From assembly GCA_019416935.1 (NCBI GenBank), contig DXWI01000008.1, positions 1-64,000 on the forward strand: a stretch of 64,000 nt of DNA, read 5' to 3'. Below are positions 40,494 to 48,614 of this stretch, piece by piece (the first letter of the stretch is position 1; each line of letters starts with the position of its first letter). The position numbers and the translations under genes were made by a program. The notes beneath the pieces are model-generated. The model was not told the DNA's origin. It saw only the letters and a list, made by a program, of their open reading frames with translations, and did not search any database. This DNA is from Clostridiales bacterium (GTDB taxonomy: Bacteria; Bacillota; Clostridia; Christensenellales; CAG-138).

Positions 40494-42065
40494 TCAATAG
40501 CCCTTTTGCAGATCGATTACAGATCCGTCGATCGCTTGCACCGAAAGCGCCGGATGCGCATCGTTCCAGACGATCGTTTCTCCATCCCCATCCGTACGGG
40601 TTTCCTCAATGCGGCAATACACATTCCAGACGGGCACGAGCAGCCCGCTTTTCCACGAATCGTAGTCGCACACGCGCTGCAGCGAGAGCGTGAGACCGGT
40701 GACCGTCACGCGGTAGCTCGTCGTCGTTTCCGGGTGTTCCCCATTGCCGTATTGATAGGCAAGCGTCTGGCTGACGATCTCCCCGATATCTGAAAACGGC
40801 AGCAGTGCGGCGCTGTCGGTTACGGTTTCCCCAATCGCCAGCGGCTCACCCCATTGAAAGAACAGGATTCCGGAATCGTCGATCAGCAGCTCGACCTGTT
40901 CATAATACCATTCGATGCCCGGATAATCCCATTGATCCACGTAAGCCCCCTCCACCACGCGCGTTGATAAGCCGTCCGCGCTCGAAACCGGGATGTTGCC
41001 GACCGTGCGAACGCACCGTATCGCATAGCACTGCCTTTCCACATCCTCCGGCACCTGCGGGTTTTCATACCGGTTCAGCGCCACACGATCGACGATAAAA
41101 TCCGTCATCCCCGCGTCTTTGAGAAACGCTTCCACGAGGCGGCGCGCCTGATACGGCGTGGTGGCAAGCACGCACGACGGATGGGCCGCGCCCTCAGCGG
41201 CCGACTCCGCCGTGACGTCCGCAAGCAGAAGGTTTGGGAAATACCGCATCAACCGGACGTGCGCCTCATACCGGCATCCCGCATTCCGCATCGGAACGGC
41301 ATATTCGACCACTCCGTCCGCATGCTCGATTCGGCCGACCGAATCGCTGTCAAACTGCGGCACATCGCGCACGGAAAACTGCTTTCCGTATCCGCCCGGC
41401 AGCTCCATCGCCGAAACCGAGCGCACGGTGCCGGTCGGTGCGTTTGGTATGTCGTAGGTTTCGATGGGTTCCGTTTTGTAGGTGCCATCGCACAGCTCCC
41501 CGCTCGCCGTTTCCGGCGCATCCGCAAGCGCGGCCCGTATGGCCTCCGCCTGTCCCTGCCGCATCTCCCGATGCCACGGCGCATACGCCATGATGCGATC
41601 AAGCTCGAGCAGTTGTGCCTGATATTGCGCCTTGCTGACCACATCAAAATGCGTGTACATCGTTGTATCGCCGCAGCAGGCAGCGAACAGACGGCGTGCC
41701 TGCTCCTGTGAAAACCCGCCGCGCGTGACGCGAATGACCGGCAGGTGCTCCGCATCCGGCAGCGTGACCGGCACATCGGCGTCGATGCTGATCACGCCGC
41801 CCTCATCCGCGTTTGTCCAATGAAATTGCCACGTCTCGGGTATGCCCAGCCGGTTCATAAGCGCCTCTCTGGCGCTATGGCCGCTTTCATCCGGCTGCGC
41901 TCCCTCCTGCATCTCTGCCGGCGCCGTTTCCGGTTTCAATGCCCGTTCGATCAGGCGCTCGGTTTCTGGCTTTACAGCAGCTTCTTCCGGCGCAGCCGGC
42001 GCACACGCCGCCAAACAGGCCAGCAGCAAACACGCGATCCATCCCATTCTTTTGTATCCGTCCAT
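40494..42065 (-). CDS. DUF6034-like lipoprotein
   Basis: A 523-residue predicted lipoprotein: signal segment MGWIACLLLACLAACAP with a lipobox Cys at LAAC (about residue 21), an acidic linker, then a large extracytoplasmic region without catalytic motifs I recognise. Proteins of this size with DUF6034-like content are frequent next to two-component systems in Clostridia. ATG 42065 follows AAAGGAGAAG; the upstream in-frame extension has no ribosome binding site. The promoter region holds TGTAAA boxes shared with the response regulator gene (42132-42171). Confidence 0.72.
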   Translation of the reverse strand: MDGYKRMGWIACLLLACLAACAPAAPEEAAVKPETERLIERALKPETAPAEMQEGAQPDESGHSAREALMNRLGIPETWQFHWTNADEGGVISIDADVPVTLPDAEHLPVIRVTRGGFSQEQARRLFAACCGDTTMYTHFDVVSKAQYQAQLLELDRIMAYAPWHREMRQGQAEAIRAALADAPETASGELCDGTYKTEPIETYDIPNAPTGTVRSVSAMELPGGYGKQFSVRDVPQFDSDSVGRIEHADGVVEYAVPMRNAGCRYEAHVRLMRYFPNLLLADVTAESAAEGAAHPSCVLATTPYQARRLVEAFLKDAGMTDFIVDRVALNRYENPQVPEDVERQCYAIRCVRTVGNIPVSSADGLSTRVVEGAYVDQWDYPGIEWYYEQVELLIDDSGILFFQWGEPLAIGETVTDSAALLPFSDIGEIVSQTLAYQYGNGEHPETTTSYRVTVTGLTLSLQRVCDYDSWKSGLLVPVWNVYCRIEETRTDGDGETIVWNDAHPALSVQAIDGSVIDLQKGY

Positions 42066-42131
42066 CCATGCTTCTCCTTTCGCTGCGTACCTCAAAAGTA
42101 CTTCTGTCAACGAAAATGATACGTCCTACGT

Positions 42132-42171
42132 TGTAAAAATGTCCGCAGTGGATCGTAATGAAAATGTAAAT
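42132..42171. promoter_or_regulatory. TGTAAAA boxes upstream of the lipoprotein gene
   Basis: TGTAAAA at 42132 and TGTAAAT at 42165 are 33 bases apart (three times 11), within GTTGTAAAAAT and GAAAATGTAAA; both longer words recur upstream of the response regulator (44279-44304). Candidate OmpR-type binding sites. Confidence 0.5.
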
Positions 42172-42175
42172 TCGT

Positions 42176-43555
42176 TTATATGTCACGGGGTTTAAATACG
42201 ATGGAAACCGCCGTACCCCGCCCCTCGTCGCTCTCGATCAGCAGTCCGGCATGGTGCAGCTTTGCAATCCGCTTCACCAATGCAAGACCCAGACCCGCAT
42301 TTCCGCTGCGGCGGCTGCGCGATTTGTCCACGCGAAAGAACGGCTCGCTCACCCGGTCGATGAGCGTTTGCGGAATGCCGCATCCATCATCCGAAACGAT
42401 GAGCCGGTCGGTCGTTAAGCGAACGCAAACCCTGCTCGCGCCGGCCGTGCAGGCATTGTCGATCAGGTTGAGCAGCGCGCTTGCCATGAGGTCGCAGTCC
42501 AGTTGGTAAACGGCATCCGAAACATCGAACCGCAGCGCGGCGCCCCGCTGCGAGGCGCGGGCGCGGGCAGGCTGCTCCACCGCGCTTTGCAGCGCTGCGG
42601 CCGTGGTTTTTGTCAATTGCAGCGCTTCGCTGTCGGACAGTATCATGAACTTCAGCATTTTCTGCGTCAGCCGCTCCAGCCGAAGGCCTTCGCTGTGAAT
42701 ATAGTCTATGGCCTCGGTGCGCTGCCGTTCATCCAGCCGCACGCGCTGCAATGTCTCCGCATAGCCGATGATGGCGGTCATGGGCGTCTTGATCTCGTGC
42801 GTGAGCGCGCCGAGCAGCATTTTCCTCTCCTCCGCAACCGCAGACACTTCCCGGATATGCGTTTCGACCGTCTCAGCCATGCGGTTGAAGCTCTTCGCCA
42901 GTTCTGCAATTTCGTCATGGCTGCGCGCATTGCACGGCACGCGCCGGTCATATGCGCCGTCCGCGATCGCGGCCGCGCTCCGCTGCAGCAGTTTGAGCGG
43001 TCGAAGCGCACGAAACGTGCAGAGCGAAATGAGCCCGGCCGACAGCAGCAGCGCCACCATGCAGCCTGCCGCAAACCGAACCGCCATGGAACGCACTCGA
43101 TCATACGTCCCGGTCATATCGCGCACGAGATAGATCTCCCGCTCCTGCCCCCACGCCGAGTTCGCCTCCGAAGCGGCAAGAAACAACCGGCGCTCGCCAA
43201 GCCGCACCGTGCGCTGCCCTGCCCCATCGAGCAGCTTTTTGACGTCGAGGCCGCAGGTATTGAACAGTGTTTCACCCTGATAAACAAGAACAAAGCGGGA
43301 TGTGCCGGACAAATATTGCCGGAAGAGATGCTCCGCGAGGCTGCGCCGGGCCGCCGCGCCATGGTCGGGATTCACGACATCGGCAAACACGCGGTCGTAG
43401 GAGGTCGTGAGCATGTCCAGCTCCGCCAGGGCGCTCTCCTCGACGGCGGCAATGGCGCTCTCTGCGGTAGTGTGCAGCAGCAGGCCGCCGCACGCAAGCA
43501 GCGAAACGGACAGCAGCAGAATGGAAAGCAGCGCCAATCGCAGACGGATCTTCAT
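42176..43555 (-). CDS. Sensor histidine kinase (HAMP-HisKA-HATPase)
   Basis: A 459-residue membrane sensor: membrane segment 1 (about residues 8-28), an extracytoplasmic sensor region (about 30-160), membrane segment 2 (about 163-185), HAMP, then HisKA with phosphoacceptor LTHEIKTPM and HATPase with NLIDNACTAGA, DDGCGIP and NAGLGLALVKRIA. Its ATG overlaps the regulator stop by 4 bases (ATGA). It likely senses an envelope signal and controls the downstream lipoprotein gene. Confidence 0.93.
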   Translation of the reverse strand: MKIRLRLALLSILLLSVSLLACGGLLLHTTAESAIAAVEESALAELDMLTTSYDRVFADVVNPDHGAAARRSLAEHLFRQYLSGTSRFVLVYQGETLFNTCGLDVKKLLDGAGQRTVRLGERRLFLAASEANSAWGQEREIYLVRDMTGTYDRVRSMAVRFAAGCMVALLLSAGLISLCTFRALRPLKLLQRSAAAIADGAYDRRVPCNARSHDEIAELAKSFNRMAETVETHIREVSAVAEERKMLLGALTHEIKTPMTAIIGYAETLQRVRLDERQRTEAIDYIHSEGLRLERLTQKMLKFMILSDSEALQLTKTTAAALQSAVEQPARARASQRGAALRFDVSDAVYQLDCDLMASALLNLIDNACTAGASRVCVRLTTDRLIVSDDGCGIPQTLIDRVSEPFFRVDKSRSRRSGNAGLGLALVKRIAKLHHAGLLIESDEGRGTAVSIVFKPRDI

Positions 43556-44208
43556 GGCGCCGCCTCCAGCCGGTAGCCGACCTTGGGAACGGAGACGATT
43601 GGCAGGCCGGTCTTCCTGCGAAGCTGTGAGATGTGGATATCCACCGTGCGGCTTTCACCGACGAACGAACTGCCCCACACCGCGCTGAGAAGCTGTTCGC
43701 GGGACAGGGCGATATTGCGGTTGATCGCCAGCAGCGACAAGAGATCGAACTGGATCGGCGTCATGGAAACGGGAACGCCGTCGCGCAAAACGATGCGTTC
43801 CTCTCTGCAAATCTCTACCGCGCCGATGCGGATGCGCGCTCTTGCCGCGCCGCTTCGCTCGAGCACCTTTTCAATGCGCACCAACAGTTCCAGAATCTCA
43901 AAGGGCTTAACGATGTAATCCTCCGCACCGTCGCGCAGGCCCTGCACCTTGCTCTCAATATCGCCTCGCGCGGTCAGGCAAATGGCCGGTATGCCCCGTT
44001 TTCGCAGCGGCGGAAGAAGCGAAAAGCCGTCCATGCCCGGGAGCATGACGTCCAGCAGCGCCAGATCAAACGGCTCGCCGGATTGGATACGCCGGCAGGC
44101 CACTGCGCCGTCATATTCCGGCGCCGGCAGATACCCGGCAGCACTCAAATTCATGACGAGCAGCCTGTTGATCGCCGGTTCGTCCTCTACAATCAAAATC
44201 CGCCGCAT
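43552..44208 (-). CDS. OmpR-family response regulator
   Basis: A 218-residue regulator: receiver domain with acidic pocket EDE near the N-terminus, phospho-Asp in LALLDVMLPGMDG (about residue 53) and Lys in YIVKPFE; then a winged-helix DNA-binding domain with GESRTVDIHISQLRRKTG. First gene of the RR-kinase-lipoprotein unit. A TGTAAAA-N4-TGTAAAA pair lies 75-95 bases upstream (44279-44304), consistent with autoregulation. Confidence 0.93.
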   Translation of the reverse strand: MRRILIVEDEPAINRLLVMNLSAAGYLPAPEYDGAVACRRIQSGEPFDLALLDVMLPGMDGFSLLPPLRKRGIPAICLTARGDIESKVQGLRDGAEDYIVKPFEILELLVRIEKVLERSGAARARIRIGAVEICREERIVLRDGVPVSMTPIQFDLLSLLAINRNIALSREQLLSAVWGSSFVGESRTVDIHISQLRRKTGLPIVSVPKVGYRLEAAP

Positions 44209-44278
44209 GGCGCCCCTCCTCCGGCGGCGCTAAGCGCCCCCGCTTCGATTGTAGCGCATCCCGACCCGCCATAACAGC

Positions 44279-44304
44279 GAAAAATGTAAAAGAGTTGTAA
44301 AAAT
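44279..44304. promoter_or_regulatory. TGTAAAA direct repeat upstream of the response regulator
   Basis: TGTAAAA at 44285-44291 and 44296-44302, an 11-bp direct repeat as used by OmpR/PhoB-type dimers. Sits at the 3' edge of the neighbouring oxidoreductase gene. Confidence 0.55.
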
Positions 44305-45749
44305 CACTCGATATCCCATCGTTCGAGGCTCTTGCAGGCTGGATTGTCGATCAGGTATCCGTGGAAATCGAACCGCGATCCATGGCATGGGCAGTCCCAG
44401 CTTTTCTCATCCGGATTCCATTCGAGCTGACAACCAAGGTGCGGGCACCGGGTGTTCACCACGTGCAGCCGTCCCGCTTCATCCCGGTAGACACCCGCCT
44501 TGTGTTCTCCGATCTCCACCACGCCGCCGTGCCCCACCGGCAGATCGGCCACCATGGTTTCCGGCACGGTCAAATGCTGCAGTGTCAGTCCCTTGACCGC
44601 CTGCGCCCCTTCCCGCAGCGTCTCCATGGCAATCGCGGCGTTGAATCGCTGTGGACTGAACATTTCAGCATCGGCATTCTTCCGGCCGGTGATCGCGTCG
44701 GCAAGCAGTTCCGCCGCTGCCATGGAACCGCTCATCCCCCATTTGTTGAAGCCGGCCGCCACATACCAATCCGGCTTTCCCGGCGCATATTGGCCGATAT
44801 AGGGCACGTTATCCGGCGTCATACAGTCCTGCGCAGACCAGCGCGCCACCACCCTGCTGCCGGGGAACAGGTCATCCGCCTTGCTCAGAAGCATTTGATA
44901 GCAGCCGCCCGCACTGTTTTCCCCGGTACGGTGCGCGCCGCCGCAGAACAGCAGCAGCCGCCCGGCCGTCCGAAGGGATAGGTCGCCCTCCGCTGCGCCG
45001 ACAAACATGCCGTCGACCGGTGCCGCGTTTTCCAGCGCCAGTATATACGAGCGCGACTGATACATCCTGGTAAAATACAGCCCCGGGAAGTTGATGAACG
45101 GATAGTGCGTCGCAAACACGATTTTGTCCGCCGTAACGGTATATCCGTTCACCGACAGCGCGTTATCGTCCACCTCGGCCACCGGTGAATGCTCAAAGAT
45201 GCGCAGTTTATCGCTGACGCCGTATAGAAACCGCAGCGGGTGAAACTGCGCCTGTCCAGTAAAGCGTACCGCGCCGGCCACGGGAAACGGCAGCCGCACG
45301 GCGTCGCAAAACGTTGCCGGCAGGCCGAGCGCCGCGGCGGCCTGCGCCTCCTGCCGAAGCGGCTCCGCGTCCGTCAGGCCATAGGTGTAGGCGTCCCGTT
45401 CCTCGAGCATGCAGTCGATGTCGTTTTCCTCCGCAATGCGCCGGTATGCGCCGATGGCCCGTTGGTTGATACGGGCATACTGGCGCGCCGCCGCTTCCCC
45501 AAACCGCTCGATCAGGCCATGATAGACGAGGCCATGTTGGCTCGTGATCTTGGCCGTCGTGCCGGCGGTCTGGCCGCTGCCGATGCGCGCTGCTTCCAGC
45601 ACCACGCAATCCACGCCGCGCCGGCGCAGTAAAAAGGCGGTCAGCACCCCCGCCATCCCTGCGCCGATGACGGCCACATCCGTGTGCAGATTCTCCTTCA
45701 GCGCGGGCCGTTCCTCCCGCTGTGCCGTCTGTTCCCAAATGGAATTCAT
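44304..45749 (-). CDS. FAD-dependent oxidoreductase with C-terminal Rieske 2Fe-2S domain
   Basis: A 481-residue fusion. Residues 25-380 are a DAO-type FAD domain (VAVIGAGMAGVLTAFLLRRR dinucleotide fold; GQTAGTTAKITSQHG). Residues about 395-481 are a Rieske domain with CPHLGC and CPCHGSRFD ligands. Such proteins occur widely in Firmicutes; their substrate is unsettled, although amine or glycine-type oxidation is often suggested. Start taken at ATG 45749, 10 bases after AGGAGG; a GTG 12 bases earlier overlaps that site. Confidence 0.9.
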   Translation of the reverse strand: MNSIWEQTAQREERPALKENLHTDVAVIGAGMAGVLTAFLLRRRGVDCVVLEAARIGSGQTAGTTAKITSQHGLVYHGLIERFGEAAARQYARINQRAIGAYRRIAEENDIDCMLEERDAYTYGLTDAEPLRQEAQAAAALGLPATFCDAVRLPFPVAGAVRFTGQAQFHPLRFLYGVSDKLRIFEHSPVAEVDDNALSVNGYTVTADKIVFATHYPFINFPGLYFTRMYQSRSYILALENAAPVDGMFVGAAEGDLSLRTAGRLLLFCGGAHRTGENSAGGCYQMLLSKADDLFPGSRVVARWSAQDCMTPDNVPYIGQYAPGKPDWYVAAGFNKWGMSGSMAAAELLADAITGRKNADAEMFSPQRFNAAIAMETLREGAQAVKGLTLQHLTVPETMVADLPVGHGGVVEIGEHKAGVYRDEAGRLHVVNTRCPHLGCQLEWNPDEKSWDCPCHGSRFDFHGYLIDNPACKSLERWDIE

Positions 45750-45877
45750 ATCGTTATTCACCTCCTGCTCAGTTTGCCCGAAAAGGAGACCGAAAAACCA
45801 AAAAAGCGATTTTGTTTGCAGTCATATGGATCGAATCCGTTTGAAACGTGCGCCGGCCGGCTGCGGCTCTCCGATAT

Positions 45878-45912
45878 GACAAAGGCCCCCGCTTTTGCGG
45901 GGGGCCTTTGTC
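45878..45912. repeat. Long palindrome (terminator-like)
   Basis: GACAAAGGCCCCCGC pairs with GCGGGGGGCCTTTGTC (one extra G) around TTTT. No T-run follows on either strand. Confidence 0.7.
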
Positions 45913-46088
45913 TGGGATGGGATGGGAGGTAATATTGGGGGTAGTTCTCTCTGGTTCTCTGCTCTGGTTTTAAGATACAACACGGTCTTGTCCTGACAAT
46001 GGATAGAAAGTGAACTTCCTGTGGAGATGGATGAGGAAACTGTGAACGCCGGCAGGGAAACGCGAAAATGGGGAGAATATATATATTA

Positions 46089-46116
46089 TGACGCCGGAAC
46101 AATGAAATTGGCGTCA
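46089..46116 (+). promoter_or_regulatory. Leader hairpin before hpf
   Basis: TGACGCC and GGCGTCA form a 7-bp stem with a 14-base loop, 16 bases before the hpf start and directly upstream of its GGGAGAGGA site. Confidence 0.45.
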
Positions 46117-46132
46117 AGAGGGAGAGGATCAT

Positions 46133-46672
46133 ATGCATATTTCCATTTCTGCAAAGAACCTTGAAATCTCTGAGTACCTGCGCGATCTGGTCGAAAAAAA
46201 GGTTGGTAAACTCGAACGGTATTTCCCGCAGGATACCGATGTGCAGGTCACGCTTTCGGTGGAGCGTAGCCGTCACATCGTGGAGGTGACCATTCCCTAC
46301 GATGGCGGCATCATCCGTGCCGAGGAGGTCACCGGCGACATGTACGCCTCCATGGACAATGTGCTGGACAAGCTGGAAAAACAGATTCTCCGCCACCGCA
46401 CCCGTTTGGAAAAGAGCCTGCGTTCTGGCGCGTTCAAGTATGAACAGCCGCTCTACAGCGAGTCCTACGATGAGTACGACGAAGAGGACGGTCCGCGCAT
46501 CGTCCGAGTCAAGCGCTTTCATATCAAGCCCATGGATGAGGAAGAGGCCATGCTGCAGGCGGACCTGCTTGGGCATGCCTTCTATGTGTTCATGAATGCG
46601 GATACCAACGCCATCAACGTCATCTACAAGCGCAAGGATGGCAACTACGGCATTATCGAGCCGGAAAACTGA
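46133..46672 (+). CDS. hpf: Ribosome hibernation promoting factor (long form)
   Basis: A 179-residue long HPF. The N-terminal domain (1-100, MHISISAKNLEISEYLRDLV) binds the 30S decoding region; the C-terminal domain (about 120-179, IVRVKRFHIKPMDEEEA, MLQADLLGHAFYVF) dimerises ribosomes into 100S. Normal length for Firmicutes. Own transcript closed by the terminator at 46710. Confidence 0.96.
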   Translation: MHISISAKNLEISEYLRDLVEKKVGKLERYFPQDTDVQVTLSVERSRHIVEVTIPYDGGIIRAEEVTGDMYASMDNVLDKLEKQILRHRTRLEKSLRSGAFKYEQPLYSESYDEYDEEDGPRIVRVKRFHIKPMDEEEAMLQADLLGHAFYVFMNADTNAINVIYKRKDGNYGIIEPEN

Positions 46673-46709
46673 ACGATTCATGCCGATCACGGCACAAATA
46701 CATCATACG

Positions 46710-46742
46710 AATGGCGCTTCCCGATAAGAAGCGCCATTTTTT
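46710..46742 (+). terminator. Terminator of hpf
   Basis: AATGGCGCTTC pairs with GAAGCGCCATT (11 bp), followed by TTTT. Confidence 0.92.
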
Positions 46743-46745
46743 CTG

Positions 46746-47132
46746 TCAGCCGCCTTTGTTCTGCATCAATTGCATCAAGAGCTGCGGATCGAGCCCCTCC
46801 TTGCCGCTCTGCAGCGACTGCATCAGCTTCAGCATCCGCTCCATATCCATCGCGCCATGGCCGCTCCCCTGCTGCGGCTTATGCTCCGTGCGTTCCGGCT
46901 GCGGTTTGGGCGGCTGTACGCCGAGCTGTCTGGCCGCCTGTTCTCCCAATTCGCCATTCAAAAAGGGGGAAAGCGCATTCATCAACTGCTGAACGCCAAC
47001 GCGCCCATGCTCCGTGCGCACGTGTTCTCCGAGCGCGACCACCGCCTGTAGCGGTGAGAAGCGTTCCTTTTGCATGGGCTCGCTCCTCCAATCTCCGTTT
47101 TGCGGCAATTTTCCAGGCATATATCGCTGCAT
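46746..47132 (-). CDS. Hypothetical protein (PQ- and Met/Gln-rich C-terminus)
   Basis: A 128-residue soluble protein without recognised family. The middle resembles a helical bundle (LQAVVALGEHVRTEHGRVGV, QQLMNALSPFLNGELG), followed by a Pro/Gln linker and a short Met-rich helix pair (MERMLKLMQSLQSGKEG). GGAGGAG stands 5 bases before ATG 47132; ATG 47075 also has GGAGGAG, so a 109-residue form is possible. Its C-terminus (QSLQSGKEGLDPQLLMQLM) recalls the next gene on the other strand. Confidence 0.6.
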   Translation of the reverse strand: MQRYMPGKLPQNGDWRSEPMQKERFSPLQAVVALGEHVRTEHGRVGVQQLMNALSPFLNGELGEQAARQLGVQPPKPQPERTEHKPQQGSGHGAMDMERMLKLMQSLQSGKEGLDPQLLMQLMQNKGG

Positions 47133-47343
47133 ATTGACTCCTCCGCTTCGCGCTGCGAAGCTCCCTTTCTATCCAGACTGGGCAGCCGGGTATTGCAAAA
47201 AGGCTGTTGTCGCGTCAATCCGCCGCCCCATGACGCCGCACAGCCAACGCGGCTGCAAAAACGGAATTTCGAATCTTTCCCCTTTGCCAACATTGTATGC
47301 GCTCGCATCGCATAACGTGACAGAAACCGGCATAGGTTAGAGC

Positions 47344-47601
47344 ATGAAGAGAGATTTGAAAAGCATGAAAAAAGGGACGGCAACGCCGTCCAATGAACAG
47401 GCCCTTGGGGCGGAACCGTCCGTTCAGCACCTTCTGGATCGCTACAGCGGAAAGAGCGAGCAGGAGCTGATCGCCGCACTGCAGGGCATGAGCGGCGAGG
47501 AGCGCAGCGATATGCGCCAATTCGCGTCCGAACTGGCGCCCATGCTCAGCAAATCGCAGCGGCAAAAGCTCGCAGCGCTGCTGCGGATGCTCGATCAGTA
47601 A
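47344..47601 (+). CDS. Hypothetical small helical protein
   Basis: An 85-residue charged helical protein (VQHLLDRYSGKSEQELIA, MLSKSQRQKLAALLRMLDQ). No family recognised. Ribosome binding site is weak; an internal ATG at 47365 is an alternative. Its stop overlaps the end of the convergent phosphodiesterase gene by 7 bases. It and the divergent 46746-47132 protein share a small-helix, Leu/Gln/Met style and may be a functional pair; inference only. Confidence 0.55.
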   Translation: MKRDLKSMKKGTATPSNEQALGAEPSVQHLLDRYSGKSEQELIAALQGMSGEERSDMRQFASELAPMLSKSQRQKLAALLRMLDQ

Positions 47602-48422
47602 CGGCTGCCCGGGCGGTAGTGCTCGAAAATGATCGCGTCGTACGCCGTTTCGAGCGCAGCCTCGCTGTCCGACGGACGTGCCGTCCACACCACGCGCATG
47701 GCGCCCATGCGCTCGCAGAGCCGAACCGTCCATGGCTTTGGTCCGACGCGGTACGCTATGAACTGCGCGCGCGCCGCAAAATTCGAGAACAGCCGGCTCA
47801 TCAAAAACGATTTCCAAAGGCCGAGCACGCTGCGGGAATGCCGCATCTGCTCGGACAACTGGCCGCGCAGAATATCCGGCGCGTTTTGATAGAACCAGCG
47901 CACGATATACGGATCAAAGCTCTCGATGCAGAACGGCCCCGCATACAGCCGCAGCAGCGCAAGCGTCCGCTCGCAAAGGCCGAACCGGTCGCCGCCGGAC
48001 TTGAGCTCCACGATCACCGGCACGCGCCCGTCGAGCACGGCAAGCACCTCTGAAAACAGCGGGATGGTTTGCTCCGTACCGAACAGACGCATCCGCTCCG
48101 TCAACTCCGCATAGGAAAAAGCATCGATGCGCGCTTCCGTGCCGCAGGCGCGCTTGAGCGTATCGTCGTGAAACACGACAACCTGCTTGTCGCGCGTGAG
48201 CTGGACGTCCAGTTCCACTCCGTACCCAGCCTCCACAGCCGCCCGGAATGCCGGCAGCGAATTCTCGGGCACGCGCTGATCCTCGCTATACAACCCGCGG
48301 TGCGCAAAGGTGCGGCGCATAAACGGCGCGCGCTGCGCTTCGTTTCGCCGTCCGGGCGCGATGAAAAACACCAGCGCCGCACCCAAAACGGCCAGACAAA
48401 TGAGTATCATCCATCCTGTCAT
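47595..48422 (-). CDS. Glycerophosphodiester phosphodiesterase family protein
   Basis: A 275-residue membrane-anchored GDPD: one N-terminal membrane segment (about residues 4-22), then AHRGLYSEDQRVPENSLPAF (catalytic HR and EN), ELDVQLTRD, VVFHDDTLKR (second catalytic His) and VIVELKS. It hydrolyses glycerophosphodiesters from lipids or teichoic acid at the membrane. ATG 48422 has AAGGGAGGA upstream; the longer in-frame form lacks one. Confidence 0.88.
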   Translation of the reverse strand: MTGWMILICLAVLGAALVFFIAPGRRNEAQRAPFMRRTFAHRGLYSEDQRVPENSLPAFRAAVEAGYGVELDVQLTRDKQVVVFHDDTLKRACGTEARIDAFSYAELTERMRLFGTEQTIPLFSEVLAVLDGRVPVIVELKSGGDRFGLCERTLALLRLYAGPFCIESFDPYIVRWFYQNAPDILRGQLSEQMRHSRSVLGLWKSFLMSRLFSNFAARAQFIAYRVGPKPWTVRLCERMGAMRVVWTARPSDSEAALETAYDAIIFEHYRPGSRY

Positions 48423-48614
48423 ATCGTTCAATCCTCCCTTGTGATTATAGTGCAAATGCGTTAAAATGTACAGGAGCGGGGCCGTCACGCGTTTTGTCGA
48501 GCAAAATCCGGTGCCCTTCTCCGCCATGCTTCGTTTGCATCGCGCAAACCTTCGCACTGTAACGTCGGTTTATCATCCCACATGACGGACAATCACGCAC
48601 AACGGGAGGGCAGT

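Larger units (their letters stand above)
45750..46132. other. 383-base gap between the oxidoreductase and hpf
   Basis: Divergent promoters are expected here but none is near consensus. It holds a perfect 15-bp GC-rich palindrome (45878-45912) and a 7-bp leader hairpin just before hpf (46089-46116), plus a purine-rich stretch. No gene supported. Confidence 0.5.
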
